64,000 nucleotides of DNA. It comes from Simmondsia chinensis (Eukaryota; Streptophyta; Magnoliopsida; Caryophyllales; Simmondsiaceae). This document shows positions 28,901 to 39,062 of the stretch, in pieces. A model generated the notes under the pieces. That model did no database searches and was not told where the DNA came from. It saw nothing but the letters and a program-made list of their open reading frames with translations. The position numbers and the translations under genes are program-made. Within the stretch, counting starts at the first letter, position 1. Each line of letters starts with the position of its first letter. The stretch lies in NCBI GenBank assembly GCA_018398585.1, contig JAGTTD010000001.1:560501-624500 (forward strand), in the 5' to 3' direction.

Positions 28901-31900
28901 GAGTTTATGATGATAAAAGCGATTGCTCAAGTGCATCAGCTAAACGAACGAAATTTCTGAAACTATTGCAGGTTTATTCTATAGAGGGTAGTGACCAATG
29001 TCTTGTTGGAACGGCTGAAATTCCTATAGGAGGTATTCATATGGATTCTATTCTTTCTGAGTCCTTATTACCTATGAAGTACATCGCTCATTCTCACTGC
29101 TTCCGTACTGAGGCCGGTGCTGCTGGAGTAGCTACAAGGTAAAATATTCAGATCTTGAATGTGCTTGTCAACTTCTCAGTTGCGCTTTGCTTTCCAAGGT
29201 TTAAAATGTGCCTGTGGTCCTACTTGGTCTCCATGCATGCTACAGTAACAATATTCACCTTATTCCCGGCTTATCTGTTAATTTAATTTATTATATAGTG
29301 TTCTGTGTCTCGACGTTCTAATATATCCACAACTAACTGAAGGTCATGGAGACGAAAAATGCGACTTAAAAACGCATCAAAACCCTTTTTGAGTAGCAAG
29401 CTAATTTGTTATATGCATGTTGAATGTACTGTTTGCAGTGCCCTTTATATGTTATCCTTTATGGATTCATTGCAATATCTAGCTCTTAAGTGATCTGACC
29501 CTAGTTTCAGTATCTTCAGAACTTCGTGTTTTTGAGCATATGAAGCAGCAAATGACGCACTTATGACAAATACCGTACTGCAACTTGCGTGTGCATCCAA
29601 ATTCGAGGGTCTCAAGTTTATATGCATGGTTTTGAGTATAATGTCTTATATGACATTCTTAATTCCCTTCCCGTAACCCCAAAATGAATATCTTTCTTGA
29701 CGGACAAACTTTTGTGGTCATTCTATACAGGGGTCTATACAGAGTGCACCAGTTCAGCAAAGTTGAGATGTTCATATTGTGTAAACCCGAGGAAAGTGAT
29801 ATGTACCTTGAGGAGCTCATCAGAATCGAGGAGGACCTCTTTGAATCACTTGGATTTCATTTCAAGTGAGGTGTTCTCTAATCTATTGTTTTGTTGATGC
29901 ACTTAAGTTCCATGTTAACCGATTGATGATCATTTTGAATTTTTTGCAGAACTATGGATATGGCTTCAGGTGATTTAGGAGCCCCTGCTTTCCGTAAGTT
30001 CGACATAGAGGCATGGATGCCTGGTTTAGGCCGTTATGGTGAGGTACTTACATGCTCTCTTCTTCTCGTTTGACCTATTTAGAGTTATAGATAGAATACT
30101 CTTAGCGATGTGGGCCAAAAAAGAAAAACAATAGGACTCAAATAGATGACTTGTTCACTATAGAATTTGGATTACTGTATGTAATCATAACCTCAAACCT
30201 CATCTCATGTCTCTCATCAAAGTATATCTATTACACAGTAAATCGTCTACCTTCCTTAATGTAGCTTTGGATATGAGAAACTATAAACTCTCTCATAATG
30301 TAACTTTTGGACGACTGAAGTTGCAAACCTTGACCAAAGCATATGAGTATCCCCTTCAGGCGCTGGAGAACCTCACTCAACATCGCTATGCTACCCATGC
30401 CCCTTTGATTGCAAATGATCGATATTATGTAACCTCTAATGCCACTCTTTACGAAAGTGATCATATAGCCTCACCGCATTTTGCAGCCCCAAGGGCCATG
30501 CAAGATGTCTTTGTACTAGCCAACTCATCTGAATAGTGTTAGAAAATGAATGCAATAATAATCAGCCAAAATCATATTGATGAAAAACAAACAATAAAAT
30601 ATAAATAAATAAGATTAAGGTTAAGAGACGCTTGTGTTGGGTTGAGGTGCAGAAAAGCACTCCCATTAGGAAGAAAATGGCCCTCCAACACTTGAATTTG
30701 AATGCGCTTCTTTCTCAGCCTCAATCCTGCCCTTGTGGCACTGGGCCTATTGTTGTTGTTGTTGTTCTCAGCCTCAATCCTAATAGTATTTTACCAACTA
30801 ACCGATGGCCATGGAATCTGTTATCAAAATTCAGAAAATACTTGCAAAATCTTTGCAATCGGGTAATCCAAGATCTCAGGTGTTGAGGCTATGTGATCAC
30901 TTTTCTTAAGGCTTATTTCGGTATACGAAATATCCTCGGGGATACAACAACCAAAAAATGGAGTGAAGATGTGTATGGGGAGAGATTGAGAGGTGATTTG
31001 AGATTGATCAAATTTATGACAACACACACTTGTTTACACACACAAGAACTCAAGACACACAAAGATGTTCTTCAATTTCTTTTTCCCTCTTGTGATTTTC
31101 ACAACAAAGTCATATGTTTCATAATATTATCAACAAGAATCTGATGGGCATATATATGTTTTCAATGGAATGAGACGTCCCCAAGAGAAAACCAAGAAAA
31201 GTCACCAAAAACCGGGAATGAAGGCGCGAACGTAACTGCCAGAAACTGTGGCTGTGTGTCGACACACAATTCGACACACAGGGTTACTGTAAGATTGTGT
31301 GTCGACACACAACACCCTGCCGTGCACTTCTGTAAGGCTGTGTGTCGACACACGGGCCATGTGTGTCGACACACACCTAACTCCCAATGGTACCGTAGGA
31401 TTGTGTGTCGACACACATGGCCCATGTGTCGACACAGACCCCTCACATGTTGCAAACACTTTAACACATATCGGGACTATCTCATACACATTTTATCCAT
31501 ACAATAAACAATGTTTTACACATTTATCAGCACATATTTTGAAAATACACTAACAATCCCCCACCATTTTCAAAATACAACCAATCTCACTATTACATCT
31601 CGAATAAAGGACGCCATTTCGTGCATCAACATGGGTGTCTCCCGATTGAACTCCTGGCTAGTGAAAGGACCATACAGTTAATCGGATCGAAAATGGTAGA
31701 CCAAGCTTTGAATCATATAACCCATTTGACTAACCGACTATCCAATCACGCACTAGGCGTACTCCCCGTACACACCCTACACCTCCCAGATCGACACATT
31801 TGTAGCCTTGTGTCCTGTACCCTTCGTGAGTGTTTCAGGGCCAAACCCTTGTAAAAAATCACCCCTTTGAAGCGGCCAAACTTCAACACACACTAAGGTG

Positions 31901-34900
31901 GACCTCATTGATCATGTCCCTGTGACGCGACATTCAATAAGTTCTAGAACCAGGTCCATTAAGAGCAAATGCTCATCCTTTTAGTATCTCTGACGCAGGT
32001 ACCAAGCGCATCACACTAGGGATGGTAATTTTCAATTTGTGCTTGCAGTCACACAGATGACAAGTCTCTCTCATTGAACCCGAGACCTAGCGTCATACTA
32101 GGCGTCGAGTTGAGGGCCTATCATGGGCGACTAAAAATGACAGGTTTCACACCAATCCCTTCACTTGTTTTCAGAACCAAATCTCTAGCTAGGCCTTTTA
32201 TAAACGGATCCGCTAGATTCTGACTGGTCCTCACGAAGTCCACAGTGATGACACCCTCTTGAATAAGGTGTCTCACCATACTATGTCTTACACCAATGTG
32301 TCTGGACTTCCCATTGTATACCTCACTGTACGCTTTAGACAGCGTAGCCTGACTATCACAATGGATAGATATTGGTGAGATCGGCTTAGGCCACAAAGGT
32401 ATCTCATACAAGAGATCCTTTAACCACTCGGCTTCTTTAGCCGCAGACGCGAGAGCTATGAACTCCGCTGCCATTTTTAATCAGTTATGCGAGACTGTTT
32501 CTTGGAACCCCAAGAAACCGCACCCCCACCAAGCAGGAATACCCACCCGCTTGTGGATGCATGATCCTCCACATCGGAGATCCAACTTGCATCAGAGTAT
32601 CCCTCCAAAATTGGAGGATACCCTACATAAGAAAGACCATAACTCATAGTCTTCTTTAGGTACTTCAGTACACGTTCCACAGCTTTCCAATGGCTCTTAC
32701 TAGGATTGCTAGTATATCTACTGAGCTTTCCAACAGCAAAGGCTGTATCTGGCCTTGTGCTCGTCATGGCATACATAAGACTACCAATGACCTGGGCATA
32801 TCTCAGTTGTGATACTGGAGCGCCCTCATTCGGAACTAGTTTTACACTAGGGTTCAACGGAACGGACGCCGGTGCACACTCATCAAAATGGAACATTTTC
32901 AAGATATTTCAACGTAGTGAGACTGTGTCAAGGAAATGGAATCACCATTCCTTACAATTTTAATACTGAAGATCACCTCTGCCTTACCCATGTCTTTCAT
33001 AGCAAAGTTTTCAGAGAGAAACCGTTTTGTCCTCTCTACTTGTTCCACATCAGTACCGAATATCAGCATGTCGTCGACATACAAACATATAATGACCCCT
33101 TTGCCATTATCAAACTCGCTATAGACACATTTATCCGATTTGTTTATAACGAATCCGTCGTTAAGAACAACTTGGTCAAATTTCTGGTGCCATTGCTTCG
33201 GGGCTTGCTTCAGCCCATACAGAGAACGTATGAGTTTACATACTTTTCTCTCTTGGCCTGGAGCAACAAAACCTTCCGGTTGTTCCATGTACACTTCCTC
33301 CTCTAGCTCACCATTCAGGAAAGCCGTTTTGATATCTATTTGGTGTATCACTAGTTTATAAATGGAGGCAAGGGCAATCAATACCCTTATCGTTGATATC
33401 CTTGCCACGGGGGCATACGTGTCAAAGTAGTCCAACCCAGGCTTTTGGGTGAACCCTTTAGCCATCAATCGGGCTTTGAACTTATCAATCGTTCTATCGA
33501 CTTTCATCTTCTTTTTGAAGATCCACTTACACCCGATAGGCTTACTTCCTTGTGGAAGATCCACAAGTATCCAGGTATTATTACCTATGATGGAATCCAT
33601 CTCATCATTCACAACCTCTTTCCAAAACGAGGCATCATGAGACCTCATCGCCTCATTAACGTCATGGGGTCAGCTTCCATGACACAACAATATGGAGCCA
33701 CTTGGTCCACATCGTTTCTCGAACCTTCTACCAGATACGTGTAGAAGTCCGAACCGAAAGATTTCTCTTTCCTTGCTCTCTTACTCCTTCGGAGTTCTAG
33801 AGCACTTTCAGGGACATCCTCCCTCTCATGACGAACATCGTCATATGACACTTGAGTGTCACTCTCAGCCGGTACATAATTCCTCGGTCTAGGGCTAGAA
33901 GTAAACCGATACTCATCAAATATTGCGTCTCTTGATTCTATTATCGTGTTCACATTGATATAGTCATTAGGTTCGATTACATAGAGCGGATAACCCACAA
34001 AGATGCAATCAATGCCTCTTTCACCTAACTTTTTCCGTTTAGGTTCAGGGACTCTAACAACTGCCCTACACCCCCAAACTTTAAGATAATTCAAATTAGG
34101 GGCTCGTTTTTTCCACAACTCATATGGGGTTATTTTATTTCTTTTATTTGGAACTCTATTCAATATATGACGGGCTGTTAACATAGCCTCACCCCAAAAC
34201 CCATTGCTGAGACCGGAATAAGATAACATGGAATTAACCATCTCAGTTAGAGTCTGGTTTTTCCTCTCAGCCACGCCATTCTATTGTGGCGTATATGGTG
34301 CAGTTATTTCATGTATTATTCCTGTGGATTTGAAATATTTAGGATCGTAGTACTCCCCACCACGATCCGACCTTAAACGTTTGAGGAAGGTTTCACAGTG
34401 TAACTCAGTTTCTGCTTTATATGCTTTAAATCTATTAAGCGAGTTGTCTTTGTTACTTATCAAGTATACATAACAAAATCTTGAATAGTCATCGATAAAC
34501 GTAACAAAGTAATTCTTTCCACCTAAACTCGGTGTGCGCTTGAAATCACATAAATCACTATGTACTAGGTCAAGTAGATTAGTCTCTCTTTGCATTGAAG
34601 GAAACGGTAATTTCGTTATCTTAGTTAGCATGCACGTTTTGCATTTGTCATCGACTTTATCTATGTGAGGAATCAACGAAGAATTAACCATTTTATGTAA
34701 TTTACGAAAATGCAATGACCTAATCTTTGATGCCATAAAAACGACGAGTCAAGCATGTAAACAGAATTTCCAATTTTATTATCGATGTTCATTTTGAACA
34801 TACCATTACATAAATACCATTTGCCAACAAAAACTCCACCCTTAGACAAAATTAACTTGTCAGCCTCGAAGACCAACTTGAACCCAAACCTATTTAACAG

Positions 34901-37088
34901 GCCACCGGACACGAGTTTCTTCTTAACGTCAGGAGCGAAGCATACATCGGTTAAAGTAAGGGTTTTTCCAGACGTGAAAAGTAAATCAACTTTTCCCTTC
35001 CCTTTAACCGGTACCGACGTCCCATTTCCCATGAACAACTCAGTTCCGTTGTCCATGGGCTCAAAAGTTGTAAAGAACCCGCTGTCCTTACATACATGTC
35101 TCGTGGCCCCCGAGTCAATCCACCAAGAGTTATCATTCTAGACTAGATTGACTTCCGATATCATCGCCACGAACCTCTCGTTCGAATTTTTGGTGCGATG
35201 ATGAAGCCCCTTGCCTTTGTTCTTTTTAAGGCGGTAACAGTCTTTACGTAAATGACCGGGCTTCTGATACTCCCAACAGACCACTTTCGGCCTCTTGTCA
35301 TGCTTCTTCTTTTGGAAGTGTCCGGTTCTCTTGGGTCCCTTACTCGATTGGCCTTCTTCAGAGACGTTGATTTTACCAACATCACTAGGGCGGTCTTTGT
35401 TGTCATCCTGTACCCTGTGACCTTCCTCAACACGTAAATGGTTAGCCAATTCCTCAATTGACATATCCTCCTTCTTGTGTTTAAGACTTTTCTTAACATC
35501 TTTTCAAGAAGGAGGAAGTTTGTCAATTAAGGAAGAAACAACAATTGTATCGTCTAATTTCATGTTATGTTGTTTGAAATTATTTAATATTCATTCGATT
35601 TCATGGAATTGCTCCATGACAGGACGATCATCAACCATCTTATAATTGTTAAATTGACTAACTAGGGATTTTTTGCTTGTAGCATCTTCGGCCATGTAGC
35701 GTGCCTCAAGTGCATCCCACAGTTCCTTCGCAGTCGCCATGTTCGAGTAAATGTCAAACAGGGCATCAGTCATCCCATTCAGAATATGCCCTCTGCAGAT
35801 ATAGTCATTGTTTTCCCACTTCAGTCTGGCCCTCTGCTCGGCCAACGTTTCATCCTCCTCAGAGACGGGGGATGGACATGGTGTATTCAGGACATACACC
35901 ACATTCAACGTCGTGATGAGGAAGTGCATCTTCCTCTGCCATTGGTGGAAGTTCCCGCCATCAAACCGGTCCAACTTCACAAAGTTGGCTATCATTTCCT
36001 TTAGTGATGAAGCCATAATCCAAACCAGAAAGTTAAACCTTAAGATGTTATCAAAATTCAGAAAATACTTGCAAAATCCTTGCAATCGGGTAACCCAAGA
36101 TCTCAGGTGTTGAGGCTATGTGATCACTTTCCTTAAGGTTTATTTTGGTGTACGAAATATTCTTGGGGATACAACAACAACCAAAAAATGGAGTGAAGAT
36201 GTGTATGGGAAGAGATTGATAGAGATGATTTGAGATTGATCAAATTTATGACAACACACACTTGTTTACACACACAAGAACTCAAGACACACAAAGATGT
36301 TCTTCAATTTCTTTTTCCCTCTTATGATTTTCACAACAAAGTCATATGTTTCATAATATTATCAACAAGAATCTGATGGGCATATATATGTTTTCAATGG
36401 AATGAGACGTCCCCAAGAGAAAACCAAGAAAAGTCACCAAAAACCGGGAATGAAGGCGCAAACGTAACTGCCAGAAACTGTGGCGGTGTGTCGACACACA
36501 ATTCGATACACAGGGTTACTGTAAGATTGTGTGTCGACACACAACACCCTGCCGTGCGCTTCTGTAAGGCTGTGTGTCGACACACGGGCAATGTGTGTCG
36601 ACACACACCTGACTCCCAATGGTACTGTAGGATTGTGTGTCGACACACATGGCCCATGTGTCAACACACACCCCTCACATGTTGCAAACACTTAAACACA
36701 TATCAGGACTATCTCATACACATTTTATTCATACAATAAACAATGTTTTACACATTTATCAACACATATTTTGAAAATACACTAACAAAATCCTGACATA
36801 CTTTTTGATAATGAATATGTACAGATATCAAGTGCATCAAACTGTACCGACTATCAGAGTCGTCGATTAGGGATTAGATACCGGCCAGAATCTTCCTCGA
36901 CGATGCCAAAGAAGGGCAAGAACATTCCAACACAGTTTGTGCACACTTTGAATGCCACAGCCTGTGCAGTGCCAAGAATGATTGTGTGTTTGCTTGAGAA
37001 CCACCAGCAGGAAGACGGCTCTGTTCTTATTCCTGACCCCTTGAGGCCCTTTATGGCTGGCCTTGACCGCATTTCTTTTAAACATTAG
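25917..37088 (+). CDS. OVA7: Seryl-tRNA synthetase, chloroplast/mitochondrial
   Basis: A class II synthetase that charges tRNA-Ser in organelles. Ten exons: 25917-26121, 26703-26851, 27580-27673, 27867-28015, 28132-28224, 28638-28817, 28972-29138, 29731-29865, 29950-30043 and 36825-37088. They total 1530 nt and 509 residues. The N-terminus is Ser/Thr/Ala-rich and poor in acids, as in a transit peptide. The helical arm spans roughly residues 85-190. Exon 7 has the TAE loop ([11 protein letters not shown]) and motif 2 begins with [11 protein letters not shown], continuing in exon 8 with [13 protein letters not shown]. Exon 10 carries [15 protein letters not shown], then motif 3 with its arginine in [20 protein letters not shown]. 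Intron 9 (6.78 kb) is expanded by a copia element; intron 1 holds two tandem repeat copies. Its closeness to bacterial-type SerRS, plus the leader, argues against the cytosolic enzyme. An alternative start is the Met at 25989. Confidence 0.92.
26200..26640 (-). repeat. Two tandem copies of a dispersed tRNA-related repeat in SerRS intron 1
   Basis: Copies at about 26200-26395 and 26396-26640 share TTTAACATGCC, GGACTTGAA, a GATATTGAA block and GATTCGAACTCGTAACCTCT versus GATTTGAACTCGTGACCTCT. On the minus strand the core reads AAGAGGTTACGAGTTCGAAT, a B-box-like sequence. A third copy is at 61735-61990. Confidence 0.55.
30630..30766 (+). mobile_element. Possible SINE tail remnant in SerRS intron 9
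   Basis: GTGGCACTGGGCCTATTGTT followed by GTTGTTGTTC resembles the CACTGGGT...TTG end of the SINE 3' module. The rest of the module is not recognisable. Confidence 0.3.
30819..31555 (-). repeat. 3' LTR of the copia element
   Basis: Terminal TGTTA...TAACA. It contains six GTGTGTCGACACAC-type palindromes between 31254 and 31436 and, on the minus strand, a TATA-like ACATATATATGCC near 31147-31159, downstream of the palindromes. The palindromes therefore lie in U3. Confidence 0.9.
31254..31436. promoter_or_regulatory. Array of TGTGTCGACACA palindromes in the LTR U3
   Basis: Perfect 14-bp palindromes GTGTGTCGACACAC at 31254-31267, 31297-31310, 31340-31353, 31361-31374 and 31403-31416, plus a 12-bp form at 31425-31436 and a half-site at 31270-31280. 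The other LTR has the same set with two sites mutated. The arrangement upstream of a TATA-like box resembles enhancer repeats known in U3 of other plant retrotransposons; the binding factor is unknown. Confidence 0.65.
32121..33648 (-). pseudogene. copia reverse transcriptase and RNase H, frameshifted
   Basis: 33648-32899 encodes the reverse transcriptase from [20 protein letters not shown] through [36 protein letters not shown] and the catalytic YVDDM. A one-base shift near 32900 moves the frame into 32902-32477, which carries the copia connection region ([14 protein letters not shown]) and the start of RNase H (YSDASWISD). Another stop and shift near 32475 separates the last part (32474-32121, [19 protein letters not shown] and [17 protein letters not shown]). 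The domains are complete, but the reading frame is not. Confidence 0.85.
33645..34774 (-). pseudogene. copia integrase, broken
   Basis: The zinc-binding pre-integrase part (WHQRLGH, then [15 protein letters not shown]) is split by a frameshift near 34735. The catalytic core shows HSDLCDF (first Asp), [13 protein letters not shown] (second Asp), SDRGGEYY and, after an in-frame stop at Q*NG near 34280, the AERKNQTL segment with the catalytic Glu. It continues into a C-terminal region with [14 protein letters not shown] further frameshift near 33646 separates it from the reverse transcriptase. Confidence 0.8.
34673..36016 (-). pseudogene. copia gag and protease, broken
   Basis: Gag begins at MASSLKEM (36016), only 29 nt after the 5' LTR, with [14 protein letters not shown] and [13 protein letters not shown] typical of copia gag. 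Two in-frame TGA codons follow (35591 and near 35505). The zinc knuckle reads [14 protein letters not shown], in which the second metal ligand is Tyr instead of Cys. A stop near 35138 precedes the aspartic protease ([12 protein letters not shown]). Confidence 0.8.
36046..36787 (-). repeat. 5' LTR of the copia element
   Basis: Homologous to 30819-31555 over its whole length with small indels. It retains most of the palindrome array (36485-36670). It ends 37 nt before the acceptor of SerRS exon 10. Confidence 0.9.
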
Positions 37089-37692
37089 AATATGAATATG
37101 GGTAAATTTATGCTGACCTCTAAATTATTTTTTGAAGTTAAATTGGTAAGTTACATATTGGTAGTTCAAAGTTTGGTGTATTAATGTTTTTGGTCAACAA
37201 ATTTTATGAAATAATTTTGGAGTCCAAAAGTTACATGCATTTAACAAAATAGTCCGAATGACGGTATGTAAGGGTGTAAAATATGCCTACTTTTCTTCAT
37301 TAGCAGTGTCATGAAATTGCGGTTTGTGCGTGGGATGAGGGAATAGCGAGGGGATGATGGATTTACTAACAACTAATGACAAGTTTTACCCTCCTTTGAT
37401 GCCGCTGTTTGGATTATTTTAATAGATATATGTAATTTTTGGGTTAAAAAAATTATTTTACAAAGTTCTGAGTTAAAAAATTAATACACAATTCTCATGT
37501 TCTAATATGTATTTACCCTTTTCTTGGTAAGTTATTTTAATACCAAAAAAATAGTTTAAGAGTTCGTATGATATTTTTCATTAGAATAAATTGAATCCCT
37601 TTGCAATTCTTACTGTATTATTATGGTGTTATGAGTTGATTTTCATGATTATTGGATAAGCTATTTACTGTATGATGTAGAAGGAGATGCTA

Positions 37693-37815
37693 TATATCAA
37701 CAACCACCACGCAGTGCCTCAAAGAGGCTCTCGTTAAGGTAGAATTTGGGAGTGATAAGATATAAGCAACCTTACTTTTACAGGATACTATCAAATAGAG
37801 AGGCTGATACCGAAA
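37693..37815 (-). mobile_element. SINE 3' domain, reverse orientation
   Basis: CAACAACCACCACGCAGTGC, CTCAAAGAGGCTCTCGTTAA and ATATAAGCAACCTTACTTTT, then AGAGAGGCTGATACCGAAA, follow the order of the reversed SINE tail with many changes. There is no 5S head. Confidence 0.5.
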
Positions 37816-38416
37816 GGCGATGCTATATGAGCTGAATTTTTCACTCACCTATTAACCATTTTATTTAACAATAACAATTATTGGAAAAAGCTTTTATGCG
37901 TTTATATATACTCATAAAATAATACAATAACATATACATTTTCTGCATAGGGACCACATAATAAACATCTTATTCGATGTATGTGTACTTTTTCCAATTT
38001 AAAAACAAATGCTTAATTTAATTTAAACTATCGTATTTGTACCAAAATTATGTATTCGTAATCCATAATTTGCTGAATTTGTCATTTTTAACTCTCAAAT
38101 TATTGACTTATGCTCTATGTTTTACTATGTATTATGCTTCTTACTACAATTATTGTAACTAATACTATCCAACAAAACCTAAATTAGTGTAAGAACCTAT
38201 ATTACCGCTCTATCTACATTTTAAAAAATGAGTTGTTTTAGCCATAGTGCATCCATGTACATTTTTTTATAAGGCAACAAATTCTTCCACAAATTTTTGT
38301 ATATAAAGTCAAACAATAATGGTATATACACGTATTAAATCTCAATAATTTCTAGTATGGAACACCAAAATCATAAATCATAAATCATAAATCCGTTTGT
38401 ATCTCAATAGGAGAGG

Positions 38417-38762
38417 AAAAATGCTAAAGATCCCTAAACTTTTTTTTTATTGTGTCAATTAATCCTTGTACTTTTAATTATGTTAATTTAGCTCTTTGAC
38501 CAAATTTAAGTTATTAACATAATTTTTAACAACACAATCACTTTAGATGCAAGTAACCCCCAACAAATCCACCCGTTGACTCAATTTAACCAAACCTACG
38601 GCTGAACTATTAAAAGTTTCATTAACAACTTAATATAAATTTTACTCTAAGGACCAAATTGACACAATATTAATTAAAGAAGGACCAAATTAACACAAAT
38701 AAAACTACATGAACTAAATTAATACCATGTACAAAGTAGAGGCATTTTAGGGGCAAAAGTTG
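38417..38762. repeat. MITE-like inverted-repeat element (family A)
   Basis: Left AAGATCCCTAAAC...ATTGTGTCAATTAATCC and right GTACAAAGTAGAGGCATTTT...GGGGCAAAAG form the same imperfect inverted pair as the copy at 8103-8487. Confidence 0.5.
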
Positions 38763-39062
38763 ATTATAAACATTAGTTAAGCTTTTATTGGTGGATAGTA
38801 TTAGAAGAACACTCCAAAACCAATAAAAATAAAAGCATATCAATATCCAAATAAGTCCAATTATTCTGCAAAATTTGTTTGGTAAAATTGCCAAAATAAA
38901 ACTAAAACTCCATTATTAGAATTTACCAAAAATTGACATAATACACATTAGTGGTGTCAAACTTCTTCACATAGAGTATATGTATTGCATTTAACAAGAA
39001 CAAAAGCAAGCAACAAGTCCATTATTCTTTTTCATACATTTAAAAAAAAAAAAAAAACTACA

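Larger units (their letters stand above)
30819..36787 (-). mobile_element. Ty1/copia LTR retrotransposon inside SerRS intron 9
   Basis: Two LTRs (30819-31555 and 36046-36787) begin and end with TG...CA and enclose a gag-pol region read on the minus strand, opposite to the host gene. The polypurine tract (GGTGGGGGAT, minus strand) directly precedes the 3' LTR. Flanks GAATC (30814-30818) and AAATC (36788-36792) are a 5-bp target duplication with one difference. Domain order (gag, zinc knuckle, protease, integrase, reverse transcriptase, RNase H) is copia-type. The pol is broken by several stops and frameshifts, yet the LTRs differ at only about 25-30 of ~740 positions by my count, so the insertion is fairly recent and the element defective. 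Confidence 0.92.
37089..39062. other. Spacer between SerRS and the polygalacturonase array
   Basis: No gene is seen. It includes the SerRS 3' region, one reversed SINE tail (37693-37815), a MITE-like element (38417-38762) and AT-rich sequence. The last ~150 bp is the diverged promoter of polygalacturonase copy 1, with a TATATGTAT motif at 38977-38985. Confidence 0.6.

Noticed and set aside
30207..30536. 109-residue ORF in SerRS intron 9
   Set aside because: No family similarity that I can recognise, no leader or splice context, and it lies inside an intron upstream of the copia element. Left as unexplained intronic sequence.
31254..31436. CRISPR-like repeat array
   Set aside because: The repeats are palindromes of 12-14 bp with unequal spacing inside a plant retrotransposon LTR. 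Plants have no CRISPR arrays.
31256..31553. ORFs rich in VCRHT/CVDT repeats in both LTRs
   Set aside because: They are read-through of the GTGTGTCGACACAC palindrome array on either strand, not proteins.
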